Shown: positions 1 through 8,707 of the stretch, one piece after another | Numbering within the stretch: position 1 is the stretch's first letter | Layout of the letters: each line of letters begins with the position of its first letter | Notes under the pieces: model-generated | The model's database searches: none | Seen by the model: only the letters and a program-made list of their open reading frames with translations | Told to the model about the DNA's origin: nothing | DNA from: CAYMSO01 sp964393185 | GTDB lineage: Bacteria > Patescibacteriota > Dojkabacteria > J137 | Length of the DNA stretch: 64,000 nt | Direction: 5' to 3' | Assembly: GCA_964393185.1 (NCBI GenBank) | Contig: CAYMSO010000007.1 | Location: 24,278-88,277 of the forward strand | Program-made: the position numbers and the translations under genes

Positions 1-1093
1 AAGTTATTTTATTCACCCGGTAAGCATCAAAAACGTCTAAAACAAATCCCCTGCTATTCCTGGAGATCTCATTTCTCTGATATAGGTGGTAGCCTTTAGG
101 TATAAATATCTTCTTATCTTTCTGCCTCTCTTCATATTCAGCAACCAATTCCATAATATGCTTTCTTCTATTTTTGAATTCGCTTTCACCCATAAACCCA
201 TTATCGTATAGTCTTCTGATAATCACTTCTTCACTAACGCAGAGGTCTCTTGCAATTTTTTTTATATACTTATCTCGACTATCTTTATCGCTGAAATTTA
301 CAAAGTTTTTAAGCTCTCCCAGTGGCACAAGGAAGTTACCAGCAAAAGCATTAGCAAATACCTCCTCAGGCGTGGTTTTGTCATTGTATACATTGTCGTC
401 AAAGATTTCGAAGTACCCATCATCTTTTAAAACAACATGAGCTATCTCATGGAATAAAGAGAATGTCTTACCTGCATCACTATCATTTTTGTTTAATGTG
501 ATTACTACATACTCACCATCTGTTAAACAAAATGCCCTTCCGTCCTTCTTTTTGTCGAAAGAATACTCAACAATGTAAAATCCCTTACTTTCAAGTAAGT
601 CTCTCCAATTCTCGAATCCAGCCTTTTTGTCCTTCCAAGTTTTCTGTGTCTCGACATCCAGACCTATCCACTTTCTAAACTCTAGTGCTGCATTTACAGG
701 ATCCGTAAATGAATTTTTTAGTTCGTTAATAGCTTCCCAATTAGGTTTCCGACCTTCCAAATCTGCAGCAAGTGCCACGATTCGTTCTGCGTTATCCAAT
801 GCTTCAAATAATTTGCGTGATTCTTCGTTCTGGAGTGATTCTTCATAGATACGTCTGAATTTTTTAGGAAGTGTTTTTTTGTGTGGAATATTCTCTAGGA
901 ATAAGATTGTCCAAGGACGTCCGTAGGTCTTTGCAATTTTACGTGCTGTTTTAATATCTATTTCTATGCCTTCCTCTTCCCATAGTTTCAAAGTAGCTAC
1001 ATCAATCTTTAACTTCTTTGCGGCAATATCTAACGACATGTTCAAGTGAAGTCGTAATTCTTTGAGAATTGTGGGTCTAGCTTTTATTGCCAC
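1..1093 (-). CDS. HTH + ImmA/IrrE-family metallopeptidase (3' end outside window)
   Basis: Open on the minus strand from GTG at 1093 to the window edge (364 codons, no stop). Residues 1-55 look like an XRE-type helix-turn-helix with the segment LDIAAKKLKIDVATLKLWEEE. Around residue 215 lies FHEIAHVV, an HExxH zinc motif in the setting typical of ImmA/IrrE (COG2856) peptidases, followed by EEVFANAFAGNFLVP, the usual third-ligand region. Members of this family cleave repressors or act as antitoxin-like regulators of phage, mobile-element or stress genes. The nearest visible neighbour is a decayed recombinase-like remnant, which fits an accessory locus. The C-terminus is missing. Family call is secure; target unknown. 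Confidence 0.85.
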   Translation of the reverse strand, partial: MAIKARPTILKELRLHLNMSLDIAAKKLKIDVATLKLWEEEGIEIDIKTARKIAKTYGRPWTILFLENIPHKKTLPKKFRRIYEESLQNEESRKLFEALDNAERIVALAADLEGRKPNWEAINELKNSFTDPVNAALEFRKWIGLDVETQKTWKDKKAGFENWRDLLESKGFYIVEYSFDKKKDGRAFCLTDGEYVVITLNKNDSDAGKTFSLFHEIAHVVLKDDGYFEIFDDNVYNDKTTPEEVFANAFAGNFLVPLGELKNFVNFSDKDSRDKYIKKIARDLCVSEEVIIRRLYDNGFMGESEFKNRRKHIMELVAEYEERQKDKKIFIPKGYHLYQRNEISRNSRGFVLDVFDAYRVNKIT

Positions 1094-1301
1094 TTTAGAA
1101 TTGAATAAAAATTTTACTATCTATATTATGACAAAAGTTCGCAAGCAACTAAAGTGAAATAATCTTGAGGTAGTTCTAGCCAATATAAATCTTAGCTTAA
1201 TTAAAGCTCATTTTTGTTTTAAATAATCATCAACTGCGCATTGATTTTTAAAGTCTTTACGGGTTAAAATTTAAGCGTATAAATAATTTAGGGGAGCCAT
1301 G

Positions 1302-1600
1302 CTAACGGATCGCTTTACTATTAGTTCGTTCCAAAGTATTTTGAAGAGGTGACCCCAAATAAGAATTTAACCCTTCGTAAGCCTCAAAATGTTCCTGTAA
1401 TGTATATCCAGTAACGATTTTATCCTTCATTGTGATGTTCAGAAATACTAATTTGACCAATTGGTCGACTAAGTAGGCATTATCTGTTGTTTCGATAGTA
1501 CCAGTAATGTCTTTGAAGAAGTTCAGTAAGGTTACATAATAATGCTACTAATGCCTCATAAAGATTAATCAATTTTTAATTTGTTTAAGTGTTATTGTTA
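1302..1600 (-). pseudogene. Possible remnant of a serine recombinase C-terminus
   Basis: Minus-strand translation ending at a TAG (1302-1304) gives a coherent run without a start codon, including LVDQLVKLVFLNITMKDKIV and TGYTLQEHFEAYEGL. This resembles the C-terminal tail of large serine recombinases of candidate-phyla bacteria, where a basic/hydrophobic 'lifsni.i.dgkv..y.l..pf' pattern ends the protein. Upstream, near 1530, the apparent continuation (NLYEALVALLCNLTE) is in a different frame, so a frameshift is inferred. No N-terminal catalytic domain remains. It could instead be chance open frame; similarity is from memory only. Confidence 0.3.
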
Positions 1601-1761
1601 AGGCTCTCTTTTTCCAAAATTAATAACTTCTGCAAGATCTTATTCGCTTCAAGTTAATTTAATATCTAACTAGTTGTTGCTAAGTACCATAAACAATCTT
1701 ATAATTCATGCTAATTCCATTTAAGATTTGTACTGCAATACAATGCAAATCTATAAATTTA

Positions 1762-1790
1762 TTGATATAACTAGCTCAACTTACTAATAA
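1762..1790 (+). promoter_or_regulatory. Possible promoter for the 1794 operon
   Basis: TTGATA (1762-1767), 17-base spacer, TAATAA (1785-1790). The ATG of the kinase begins only four bases after the -10 box, so if this promoter is used the transcript would be leaderless or nearly so. Confidence 0.3.
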
Positions 1791-1793
1791 TAT

Positions 1794-2756
1794 ATGATTA
1801 TAGCCAGAGCACCTCTTCGCTTATCTTTAGGTGGGGGAGGGACGGATTTACCCTTTTACTATGAATGCAAGGGTGCTAATTTGATTCTAGGATCTATAAA
1901 TAAATATCTATATGTACTTATTTCACCAAATCTAGATGATAAATTCGTTCTAAATTATGGAGAAACAGAGAGTGTATACAAGGTTTCTGAAATTAAACAC
2001 GATATTATTAGAGAAGTTTTGACCTATACGCAATGTGAGATTTGTTTAAATATAACCTCATTTTCTGATGTGCCTTTTGGAACAGGTTTGGGATCTTCTC
2101 ACTCATTTTGTGTTGCTTTGCTCAAAGCTATTTATGAGTTACAAAACAAAAATCGAACTAAAGAGGAGATTGCTGAAGATGCATCATATATTACTATAGA
2201 GGTACTGGAAACAGGTTGCGGTAAGCAAGATCAGTATGCAGCTTCATTTGGAGGCATCTTTGATCTGAGCATAGCTACTGATGGTAAATGTATTGTCAAA
2301 CCATTAGATATTCCAAACCTAAAAATATTAGAATCAAATCTTCAAATTTATTATTCAGGGGTTTCAAGAAATAGCAGCGAAATACTTAAATCTCAAAGTT
2401 CTAGTGATGAGGATAAATTTAAAGTATTTGATGAAATTAAATCCATAGGTATTAAAATTAGGGATGCTATTGAGCTGGGAGATTTTGAAAAACTTCCAGA
2501 TTTCATAAATTATCAGTGGTATTTGAAAAGGAAGACATCTTCCAAAATGTCAAATGATCATATAGATAATCAAATAAAATATATGCTTGATAATGGTGCT
2601 CAGGCTGCAAGAGTTATGGGAGCAGGAGGGGGAGGCATGATACTAGTATATATTTCAAAAAATCATAGCAGCTTTATAAAAAAAATGGCTCTAGCAGGGC
2701 TCAAAAATGTAAAGTATAAATTCGAATATAAAGGTGTAAATATCTTGGCACTATGA
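1794..2756 (+). CDS. GHMP kinase, D-glycero-D-manno-heptose 7-phosphate kinase-like
   Basis: 320 aa. The N-terminal RAPLRLSLGGGGTDLPFYY is the signature of HddA/galactokinase-like GHMP kinases. The ATP loop is near residues 93-103 (PFGTGLGSSHSF), and a C-terminal AARVMGAGGGGMILVY matches GHMP motif 3. In HddA-type pathways the enzyme phosphorylates heptose 7-phosphate at C1 for nucleotide-heptose synthesis. It overlaps the next gene by four bases (ATGA), and a SIS/GmhA-type isomerase at 5975 closes the cluster, supporting a heptose or related sugar pathway. The exact sugar cannot be read from sequence; L-fucose or other hexose kinases of the same fold remain possible. Confidence 0.8.
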   Translation: MIIARAPLRLSLGGGGTDLPFYYECKGANLILGSINKYLYVLISPNLDDKFVLNYGETESVYKVSEIKHDIIREVLTYTQCEICLNITSFSDVPFGTGLGSSHSFCVALLKAIYELQNKNRTKEEIAEDASYITIEVLETGCGKQDQYAASFGGIFDLSIATDGKCIVKPLDIPNLKILESNLQIYYSGVSRNSSEILKSQSSSDEDKFKVFDEIKSIGIKIRDAIELGDFEKLPDFINYQWYLKRKTSSKMSNDHIDNQIKYMLDNGAQAARVMGAGGGGMILVYISKNHSSFIKKMALAGLKNVKYKFEYKGVNILAL

Positions 2757-3472
2757 AAAATTCAGTATTAATATATAAATTCCGTGATCTACTTATTAAT
2801 AGTGGTTTCCATGATGAAATCAGTAGTCTAATTGTACACGGCTCTTCACTTTATAGAGATTTTAAATCTTCAAATGAATCAAGCGATATAGATTTTGAAT
2901 TAGTTTTACATAAAATAAGTGCAGAAACTCTATATGAGCTGAAGAGTCTTATTAGTACATTTGAACATAAAATATCTTGCCAGGTTCGTACTGTTAAGGA
3001 GATAAATAATTTTAATTCAAACTTAAGGAAATCAAACTATAGAACATTTATCTTTTATTCATATGTAAATGGGATATGTTTAATAGGAAATAATATTTAT
3101 AAGAAAGTAGTATGTGAAATTTCTGATGAACAAATTTTCAATAGCATCATCAATTCCATTCAAATCTCATATAAGGATATAAAGAAATTTTTCCTTAAAG
3201 GTGAATCATCTAGGAAGGTTAATAAAACAATTATGCGAACTTTAGAAGGGATTATTTTACTTAAACGCATTTTAGATTATAAAAAATTAGGAACAGAACA
3301 GTTCTATATACATGCACATAATGCTTTTACTTCTCTAATAATTAAATCTTTTGAAAACAGCCTTGATGATCAAGATATAGCCATTATTAATTCTTTTGCT
3401 GAATCATATAAAAATGACCGAATGAATATGGAGATATTTAAGGTAATAGATAAATTAATAGAACTTTTATAA
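2753..3472 (+). CDS. Nucleotidyltransferase-fold protein (Pol-beta superfamily)
   Basis: 239 aa. IVHGSSLYRDFKS followed by SSDIDFELVL (residues about 22-48) is the GS...DxD pattern of minimal or kanamycin-type nucleotidyltransferases that bind two metals. The remainder is predicted helical, like the C-terminal domain of aminoglycoside or small-molecule nucleotidyltransferases. It starts inside the stop of the GHMP kinase and ends four bases before the next gene, so it is translationally coupled to sugar-phosphate genes. It is not of the Rossmann-type sugar-nucleotide pyrophosphorylase fold (HddC-like) that the classical heptose pathway would use. Substrate unknown. Confidence 0.6.
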   Translation: MKNSVLIYKFRDLLINSGFHDEISSLIVHGSSLYRDFKSSNESSDIDFELVLHKISAETLYELKSLISTFEHKISCQVRTVKEINNFNSNLRKSNYRTFIFYSYVNGICLIGNNIYKKVVCEISDEQIFNSIINSIQISYKDIKKFFLKGESSRKVNKTIMRTLEGIILLKRILDYKKLGTEQFYIHAHNAFTSLIIKSFENSLDDQDIAIINSFAESYKNDRMNMEIFKVIDKLIELL

Positions 3473-3476
3473 TTTT

Positions 3477-4028
3477 ATGAAAGCTAAAAATAAATACTAT
3501 CTTATTAGACACGGTGAAACAAATTTTAATAAGTCAGGGAAACATCAAGGTTGGTCCAATGATTCTAAGCTTACAAAAACAGGTAAATTGCAAATTGAAA
3601 AGTTATGTAAATCTCTTCAGATTCTGAATATAGATATATTTTATTCAAGTTCTCTCCATCGAGCACAGGAAAGCACCAAAATCATACAAAAAATACTAGA
3701 TATAACTTATGTAGCAGATGACAGGTTGAGGGATTTTAGAATATCAAAAGAATTTGAAGGTAAACAATATAATGATCTAGTTAAGAAATACAGATTAGAT
3801 CTTTATGAAGTAAAAATCAAGGAAGATTTAAATTATAGTTTTCCTGATGGTGATTCTATTAATTCCTTCAATTATAGGATCATGTCATTTATAGATGAGA
3901 TAGAAAACCTGTATAAATGCAAAAAAATTGCTATAATTACCCACAAACCAGTCATTAAGGAGATTTTAAACATATTTGATAGGAATGAATATTTTGAAGT
4001 TACCAATGCTAATATTATAAATATTTAA
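3477..4028 (+). CDS. Histidine phosphatase family protein
   Basis: 183 aa. It opens with YYLIRHGETNFNKSGKHQGW, the phosphohistidine RHGET motif of the phosphoglycerate-mutase/acid-phosphatase superfamily. SSLHRAQES is the conserved second arginine region and ITHKPVIKE near residue 160 carries the second catalytic histidine. It sits between the nucleotidyltransferase and argS. In a heptose pathway it could remove the C7 phosphate, a step normally done by the HAD enzyme GmhB; that is inference from position only. CobC- or GpmB-type activity is an alternative. Confidence 0.8.
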   Translation: MKAKNKYYLIRHGETNFNKSGKHQGWSNDSKLTKTGKLQIEKLCKSLQILNIDIFYSSSLHRAQESTKIIQKILDITYVADDRLRDFRISKEFEGKQYNDLVKKYRLDLYEVKIKEDLNYSFPDGDSINSFNYRIMSFIDEIENLYKCKKIAIITHKPVIKEILNIFDRNEYFEVTNANIINI

Positions 4029-4036
4029 AGTTCTAT

Positions 4037-5887
4037 ATGATAATAGAGATTATTAAAAGTGACTTATTAATCAGCTTGAGTAAGGTTGCTAAGGGCATAG
4101 AAATTGCTGATATTATCCTGAACTCACCTCAACATAAAGCACATGGTGATTTCTCCACCCCCATAGCTTTAGAATTGGCGAAACAGCTAAAGAAATCACC
4201 TATTGAGATTGCTAATAACATAGTGGCTAATTTAAGTACTATCAAGTATGTACTTAAAATTGAAGTAATTAAGCCAGGCTTTATTAATTTCTTTGTTGAC
4301 TATGATCAATTAAGCAAAGATTTACTTACAAAAATTTCACTTAATGAACTTTCGGATCTATCTAAATATAAAGATATAAAAATTTTAATTGAGCATACAT
4401 CTGTAAATCCGAACAAAGCTTTACATGTAGGTCACTTAAGGAATGCACTATTAGGAGATACAATTGCTAGATTAATGAAAAGATTAGGTTTCTCAGTTGA
4501 AGTTCAAAATTACATAGATGATACAGGTTCTCAAGTTGCAGATACTACACTAGGTTTTCTTTATATTGATAATAAAATTCCCGAAAATATGCTTTTTGAT
4601 GATTTCTGCTGGGAGTTATATACAAAAGTTCATCGAATGTACAAAGAAGATGAAAGTTTATTAGAGAAAAGAAAAATTGTTACCAAAAAGATAGAAGAAC
4701 GAGATAATGAAATTGCTGATCAAGCTGATATACTGGTAGAAAAGATAGTTCAACACCATTTAGATTTATTGAGTGAATTTGGTATTTACTATGATTTATT
4801 AGTTTATGAGAGTGATGTACTAGCATCTGGACTGTGGGATAACGCATTTGGCTTACTTAAAAAATCATCGAACTTTGTATTCAAAGAAGAAGGAGACCAT
4901 TCTGGATGTTGGGTCTTAGAGTATGCAGGGTCAGGTGGCGATAAGATTTTTGTAAGAAGTAACGGTACAAAAGTTTATACTGCAAAAGATACTGCATATC
5001 ATATGTGGAAATTTGGACTCCTTAATACAGACTTTAATTATGAGAAGTGGAAAAAAGATATTAAAGGAAAGGAAGTATGGAGAACAAATACAAAAGGTAG
5101 TAAATTAAATAAATTTGGTAAAGGCGATAAAGTTATAAATATTATAGATGAACGACAATCATATCCACAGGAAATGGTAAAACTAGCTTTTAAATCAGTG
5201 GGTTATGAAAAGTATGCTAAGGAACTAAATCATATTGGTTATGGTGTAGTTGAGCTTTCTCCTAAAACTGCAAAAGAATTAAATATAGATATCTCTGATG
5301 GACGTAAATCATATGCAATGAGTGGGAGAAATGGTATAGGGGTTAAAGTAAGAGATCTAATATCTTTTTTAATGGAGGTCATTCAAAAGCAGCAACCTGA
5401 AACGAAGAAATTAGATAAAGATACGGCTTACAAAATTACAATATCCAGCATTAGATACTATATGTTAAAGTTTAGACCAAAATCTAAAATCATTTTTGAT
5501 TTTGAAGATGCACTAAATATTAATGGAAATACTGGACCATATTTACAATATTCCTATGCTAGAGCAAATAAATTACTTGTCAAAGCTGGAGAGTTTGTAG
5601 AAACCTATAGTAAATCAGATTACTCAGAATCAGAACAAAAATTATTAATGATGATATATAAATGGACAATGGTGTTAGATGAAGCAAGAGAAAATTTATC
5701 GACTGCAGGAATTACAGATTATATATATGAACTAAGCGCATCTTTTCATAGTTTCTACCAGAACAATCAAATTATGAACAGTGAGACAGATGTTAAAAAT
5801 TTTAGATTGACATTAGTTAAAGCATATATGAAGATAGCAGTAGATGTATTTGATATTCTAGGAATTTTACCTATTGATAAGATGTAA
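4037..5887 (+). CDS. argS: Arginyl-tRNA synthetase
   Basis: 616 aa, class I aminoacyl-tRNA synthetase. The N-terminal Add-1 domain has the family pattern HGDFSTPIALELAKQLKKSP. The HIGH signature appears as HVGHLRNALLGD (about residue 133), followed by VEVQNYIDDTGSQVADT. YAMSGRNGIGVKVRDLI occupies the KMSK-loop region (degenerate MSGR, as in many ArgRS). The C-terminal anticodon-binding domain shows NTGPYLQYSYARANKLL. It charges tRNA-Arg with arginine, and a tRNA-Arg(UCU) gene starts six bases after its stop codon. Its position inside a sugar-phosphate operon is unusual. Whether it is the only argS of the genome cannot be told. Confidence 0.93.
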   Translation: MIIEIIKSDLLISLSKVAKGIEIADIILNSPQHKAHGDFSTPIALELAKQLKKSPIEIANNIVANLSTIKYVLKIEVIKPGFINFFVDYDQLSKDLLTKISLNELSDLSKYKDIKILIEHTSVNPNKALHVGHLRNALLGDTIARLMKRLGFSVEVQNYIDDTGSQVADTTLGFLYIDNKIPENMLFDDFCWELYTKVHRMYKEDESLLEKRKIVTKKIEERDNEIADQADILVEKIVQHHLDLLSEFGIYYDLLVYESDVLASGLWDNAFGLLKKSSNFVFKEEGDHSGCWVLEYAGSGGDKIFVRSNGTKVYTAKDTAYHMWKFGLLNTDFNYEKWKKDIKGKEVWRTNTKGSKLNKFGKGDKVINIIDERQSYPQEMVKLAFKSVGYEKYAKELNHIGYGVVELSPKTAKELNIDISDGRKSYAMSGRNGIGVKVRDLISFLMEVIQKQQPETKKLDKDTAYKITISSIRYYMLKFRPKSKIIFDFEDALNINGNTGPYLQYSYARANKLLVKAGEFVETYSKSDYSESEQKLLMMIYKWTMVLDEARENLSTAGITDYIYELSASFHSFYQNNQIMNSETDVKNFRLTLVKAYMKIAVDVFDILGILPIDKM

Positions 5888-5892
5888 AGCAT

Positions 5893-5965
5893 GCATTCGT
5901 AGCTCAGTGGATAGAGCAACCGCCTTCTAAGCGGTAGGTCGGACGTTCGAATCGTCCCGAGTGTA
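5893..5965 (+). tRNA. tRNA-Arg (anticodon UCU)
   Basis: Cloverleaf drawn by hand. Acceptor stem GCATTCG/CGAGTGT with G-U pairs at 1-72 and 4-69. D-arm GCTC-GAGC. Anticodon stem ACCGC/GCGGT with loop CTTCTAA, so anticodon TCT at 5926-5928. T-arm GGACG-TTCGAAT-CGTCC, discriminator A at 5965, no encoded CCA. It reads AGA/AGG codons, which are frequent in this AT-rich DNA. It is sandwiched between argS and the isomerase gene, probably cotranscribed with them. Confidence 0.93.
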
Positions 5966-5974
5966 TTTATAAAA

Positions 5975-6574
5975 ATGAATCAACATAAAACTTTCATAAA
6001 ACATTACTTCAATTTAATACATGAGATTATAGATAAAATATCAGTAGATGATATCGATCATATAATCGATTTACTTGTAGATGCAAGACGTAAGGGCACT
6101 AATATTTACGTTATGGGATGCGGAGGATCAGCTAGTACAGCTTCACATTTTGTGGCAGATTTAAATAAAACTACTATTGTTAAAGATAAGAAAAGATTTA
6201 AAGCACATAGTTTAGTGGATAATACTCCTTTAATTTCTGCATGGACTAATGATTCAAGTTGGGAAGATGTATTTAAGGAACAGTTAATAAATTTACTTAT
6301 TCCTGGGGATATTCTGATAGGGATTAGCACCAGTGGAGGAAGTATTTTAAAGAGTAAATCTCTTAATATGGTACATGCTTTTAACTATGCGATTAAGAAT
6401 GGAGCTATCGCCATCGGGCTAAGTGGTATGGATGGAGGTGAATTTAAAAAAGTATGTGATACTTGTCTAATTGTTCCAAGTGATAATGTTCCGTTCATCG
6501 AGGGCATTCATTCAGATATACTACATTTAATTATTTCTAGATTAATAGAAATTATTAAAGAGGGTACTAACTAA
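5975..6574 (+). CDS. SIS-domain sugar isomerase, GmhA-like
   Basis: 199 aa. A single SIS domain with YVMGCGGSASTASHFVADLN (about residues 44-63) and LIGISTSGGSILKS, both typical of phosphoheptose isomerases (sedoheptulose 7-phosphate to D-glycero-D-manno-heptose 7-phosphate) and of DiaA-like relatives. The C-terminal EGIHSDILHLIISRLIE fits GmhA family ends. With the HddA-like kinase at 1794 it gives the first two steps of a nucleotide-heptose route. The start lies ten bases after the tRNA, with no Shine-Dalgarno. Paralogues acting on other sugar phosphates exist, so the substrate is inferred. Confidence 0.8.
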   Translation: MNQHKTFIKHYFNLIHEIIDKISVDDIDHIIDLLVDARRKGTNIYVMGCGGSASTASHFVADLNKTTIVKDKKRFKAHSLVDNTPLISAWTNDSSWEDVFKEQLINLLIPGDILIGISTSGGSILKSKSLNMVHAFNYAIKNGAIAIGLSGMDGGEFKKVCDTCLIVPSDNVPFIEGIHSDILHLIISRLIEIIKEGTN

Positions 6575-6835
6575 AGAGTAAGCTTTGCTTAAATATTTCT
6601 CTAACAATATTCCATTTTCTACCCACGAGATATTAAAATTTCGAAATAAAGTCTAAAATGCTAGTTATGATTTAAATGTAACTGAATGCTTGTCCTTTTA
6701 AACTGAAGTATGGGCAAAGTGGTAGTTTGGAGTCCTAGCACTCAATAAGTTTTAAAAGATATTTGAAATGCTGAGCAATTTCTGAGATGAGGTAACCTTT
6801 GCTGAGAATAATCACTATCCTTTACAGTTTTCATC

Positions 6836-7795
6836 ATGAATAAAGTCAGAGTCACAAATAATAGAATGTTTCGCAAGGTGAATAATGTTTCTATTGACTC
6901 AAACGCGATAGACGCTTTCACTGAAAGTTTATTAAGTACGAACCTTAGTATTTCTGAGTTAAACATATTTGAGAAAAAATGGAGCTTATCGGAAATGTTC
7001 AAACTAACATTGATTTTCAATGCAATGAACTTTTGCTATTGGTCAGAACAAGGCAAACCTAAATGGATAGTAAGTATTAAGGGCGAAAATCTAGATGGTT
7101 CAATAGCATTAGTGAAGTTAATAGAGAAAACTGCTACTGAAACCCCCCAATTTCTTGATTGGAACTACTTACAAAAACTAAGTCTTAACAGCTTTAGAAA
7201 AACGTTTGAAGGCTCTAATGTTGTAATTCCTTTAATCAAAGAGAGACATGAAAATCTAATTTCCCTGGCGACTGATATGTTAACTGAGTATGAAGGTAGT
7301 TCAGATAACTTATTAAAGGTTACCAGCTATTGTGCGGCAAGAATGTTGAAAAGATTATCTGCTTTGAAATCTTTTGAAGATAAATCAGTATTTGAAGGTG
7401 AGACAATCTATTACTGGAAGCGAGCGCAACTGCAAGTAAAAATGTTCAACGACATTAGAGAATACTTTGAATATAAACCAATGCAAAATCTACATATCCT
7501 AACTGCCTTTGCTGATTATAAAGTTCCTCAATTATTGAGACATTTAGGTATCCTAAGTTATTCAAAGGAACTAAGTGAAACTGTAGATAATTATAATCTA
7601 ATTCCAAAAGACTCTAAGCTGGAAAATGAAATTAGAATTGCAACAATTGTGGCGGTTGAAAGAATCTCATTAGTTGCAAGCAAAAAAGGGATTAGGATAG
7701 TACCTTCGCAAATCGACAGCATTCTTTGGAATAGAGCAGCGTCAAATAAAGATGCGATGAAGCCATATCATAGAACCTATACAGCAGCATATTGA
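6836..7795 (+). CDS. Queuosine 5'-phosphate N-glycosylase/hydrolase family protein (Q salvage, DUF2419)
   Basis: 319 aa. I recognise the queuosine-salvage family from the arrangement FCYWSEQGKPKW ... DGSIALVKLIEKT ... VIPLIKERHENL ... YYWKRAQL ... FADYKVPQLLRHLGIL ... EIRIATIVAVERI ... ILWNRA. The ADYKVPQ segment (Asp at about residue 227) corresponds to the conserved catalytic region of Qng1/C9orf64. These proteins release queuine from queuosine 5'-monophosphate for reuse in tRNA modification. It heads a run of nucleoside-type enzymes and its stop overlaps a possible TTG start of the next gene. No queuine tRNA-guanine transglycosylase is seen in the window. Fairly sure of family. Confidence 0.8.
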   Translation: MNKVRVTNNRMFRKVNNVSIDSNAIDAFTESLLSTNLSISELNIFEKKWSLSEMFKLTLIFNAMNFCYWSEQGKPKWIVSIKGENLDGSIALVKLIEKTATETPQFLDWNYLQKLSLNSFRKTFEGSNVVIPLIKERHENLISLATDMLTEYEGSSDNLLKVTSYCAARMLKRLSALKSFEDKSVFEGETIYYWKRAQLQVKMFNDIREYFEYKPMQNLHILTAFADYKVPQLLRHLGILSYSKELSETVDNYNLIPKDSKLENEIRIATIVAVERISLVASKKGIRIVPSQIDSILWNRAASNKDAMKPYHRTYTAAY

Positions 7796-7836
7796 CTTTC
7801 ATTGATATTTGTAATCCAGCGAATTATAATTTGCTT

Positions 7837-8685
7837 ATGAAATTAGTTGAACCAAAAGATATAAAAAGATACACGTTAGGCACTTGGCAGTTCGGAGGCG
7901 GCATGACTCGTAATCCTCAAAACGATGATGAAACGGATATTCAGGCAATTAAAATGCACATAGATAATGGCGTAAATCAGATTTTTGCTGCACAAAATTA
8001 TGCAGAGGGTTGGGCTGAAAAGTTAGTTGGTCAAGCAGTAAAAGACTACGATAGAAGTAAATTACTGCTAAGCACAGCTATAAGAAAAGAACATTCTGCT
8101 TATGACGATATGCTTCGCTCAATTGAAGAAAGTTTGAATAGAATGGGACTTGATTATATCGATATTGTTGTACACCATGCACCAATACCAGAAGTTCCTA
8201 TCTCTGAAAGTGTGAAAGCACTAAATGCAATTGTGGATAAAGGATTAGCAAGGGGTTTTGCTGTAAGAAACTACAATAGTAAATCAATGCAAGAAGCGTT
8301 AAATACAACTAATCACCCAATACTTTTCAATCAGGTCTATTACAACTTATTTGTTCGGGAAGTAGAAGAAGATGGTGTATTAAATTTGTGTCAGCAAAAT
8401 AATGTGTTAATTCAAGCATTCCGACCATTGGAACTTGGCGAATTTGAAAAGCAAGAATCAGGATTATTGATTGAATTAGCAAATAAATATTCGTTAACCA
8501 ATTCACAGTTGGCTTTGGCTTGGTTAACTTCACAAGAAGGTGTGGTCGTTGTGGCAACAACACATAAAAAAGAACATCTTTTACAAAATCTCGATGCGGT
8601 TAATATCCAACTCGAAACCAGCGATATTGAAAAACTAAGACAAGAATTTCCAAGAAAAACACTTGATAAGCAGTGGATTAGGTAA
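7837..8685 (+). CDS. Aldo/keto reductase family oxidoreductase
   Basis: About 282 aa from ATG 7837; an in-frame TTG at 7792 would add 15 residues and overlap the previous stop, but homology-like sequence starts at MKLVEPKDIKRYTLGTWQFG. The family pattern is visible: YTLGTWQFGGG at the N-terminus, LDYIDIVVHHAPIP (the strand with the catalytic His region), FNQVYYNLFVR, and ALAWLTSQEGVVVVATTHKK near the C-terminus for NADP(H) binding. The usual catalytic tyrosine region reads QNYAEGWAEKLVG. Substrate unknown; it lies in a tight cluster with the Q-salvage protein and deaminases. Confidence 0.8.
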   Translation: MKLVEPKDIKRYTLGTWQFGGGMTRNPQNDDETDIQAIKMHIDNGVNQIFAAQNYAEGWAEKLVGQAVKDYDRSKLLLSTAIRKEHSAYDDMLRSIEESLNRMGLDYIDIVVHHAPIPEVPISESVKALNAIVDKGLARGFAVRNYNSKSMQEALNTTNHPILFNQVYYNLFVREVEEDGVLNLCQQNNVLIQAFRPLELGEFEKQESGLLIELANKYSLTNSQLALAWLTSQEGVVVVATTHKKEHLLQNLDAVNIQLETSDIEKLRQEFPRKTLDKQWIR

Positions 8686-8707
8686 AATATTTTTTACTAA
8701 AAGACCA

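Larger units (their letters stand above)
1094..1793. other. 700-bp intergenic stretch with gene decay
   Basis: No intact gene is visible. The middle part on the minus strand keeps broken coding sequence resembling a recombinase C-terminus (separate entry), and the last 30 bases hold a possible promoter for the kinase at 1794. The rest is A/T-rich without recognisable structure. Confidence 0.5.

Noticed and set aside
6742..7020. A 92-codon minus-strand ORF overlapping the start of the Q-salvage gene
   Set aside because: Low-complexity composition, no motif, and it overlaps a well supported gene.
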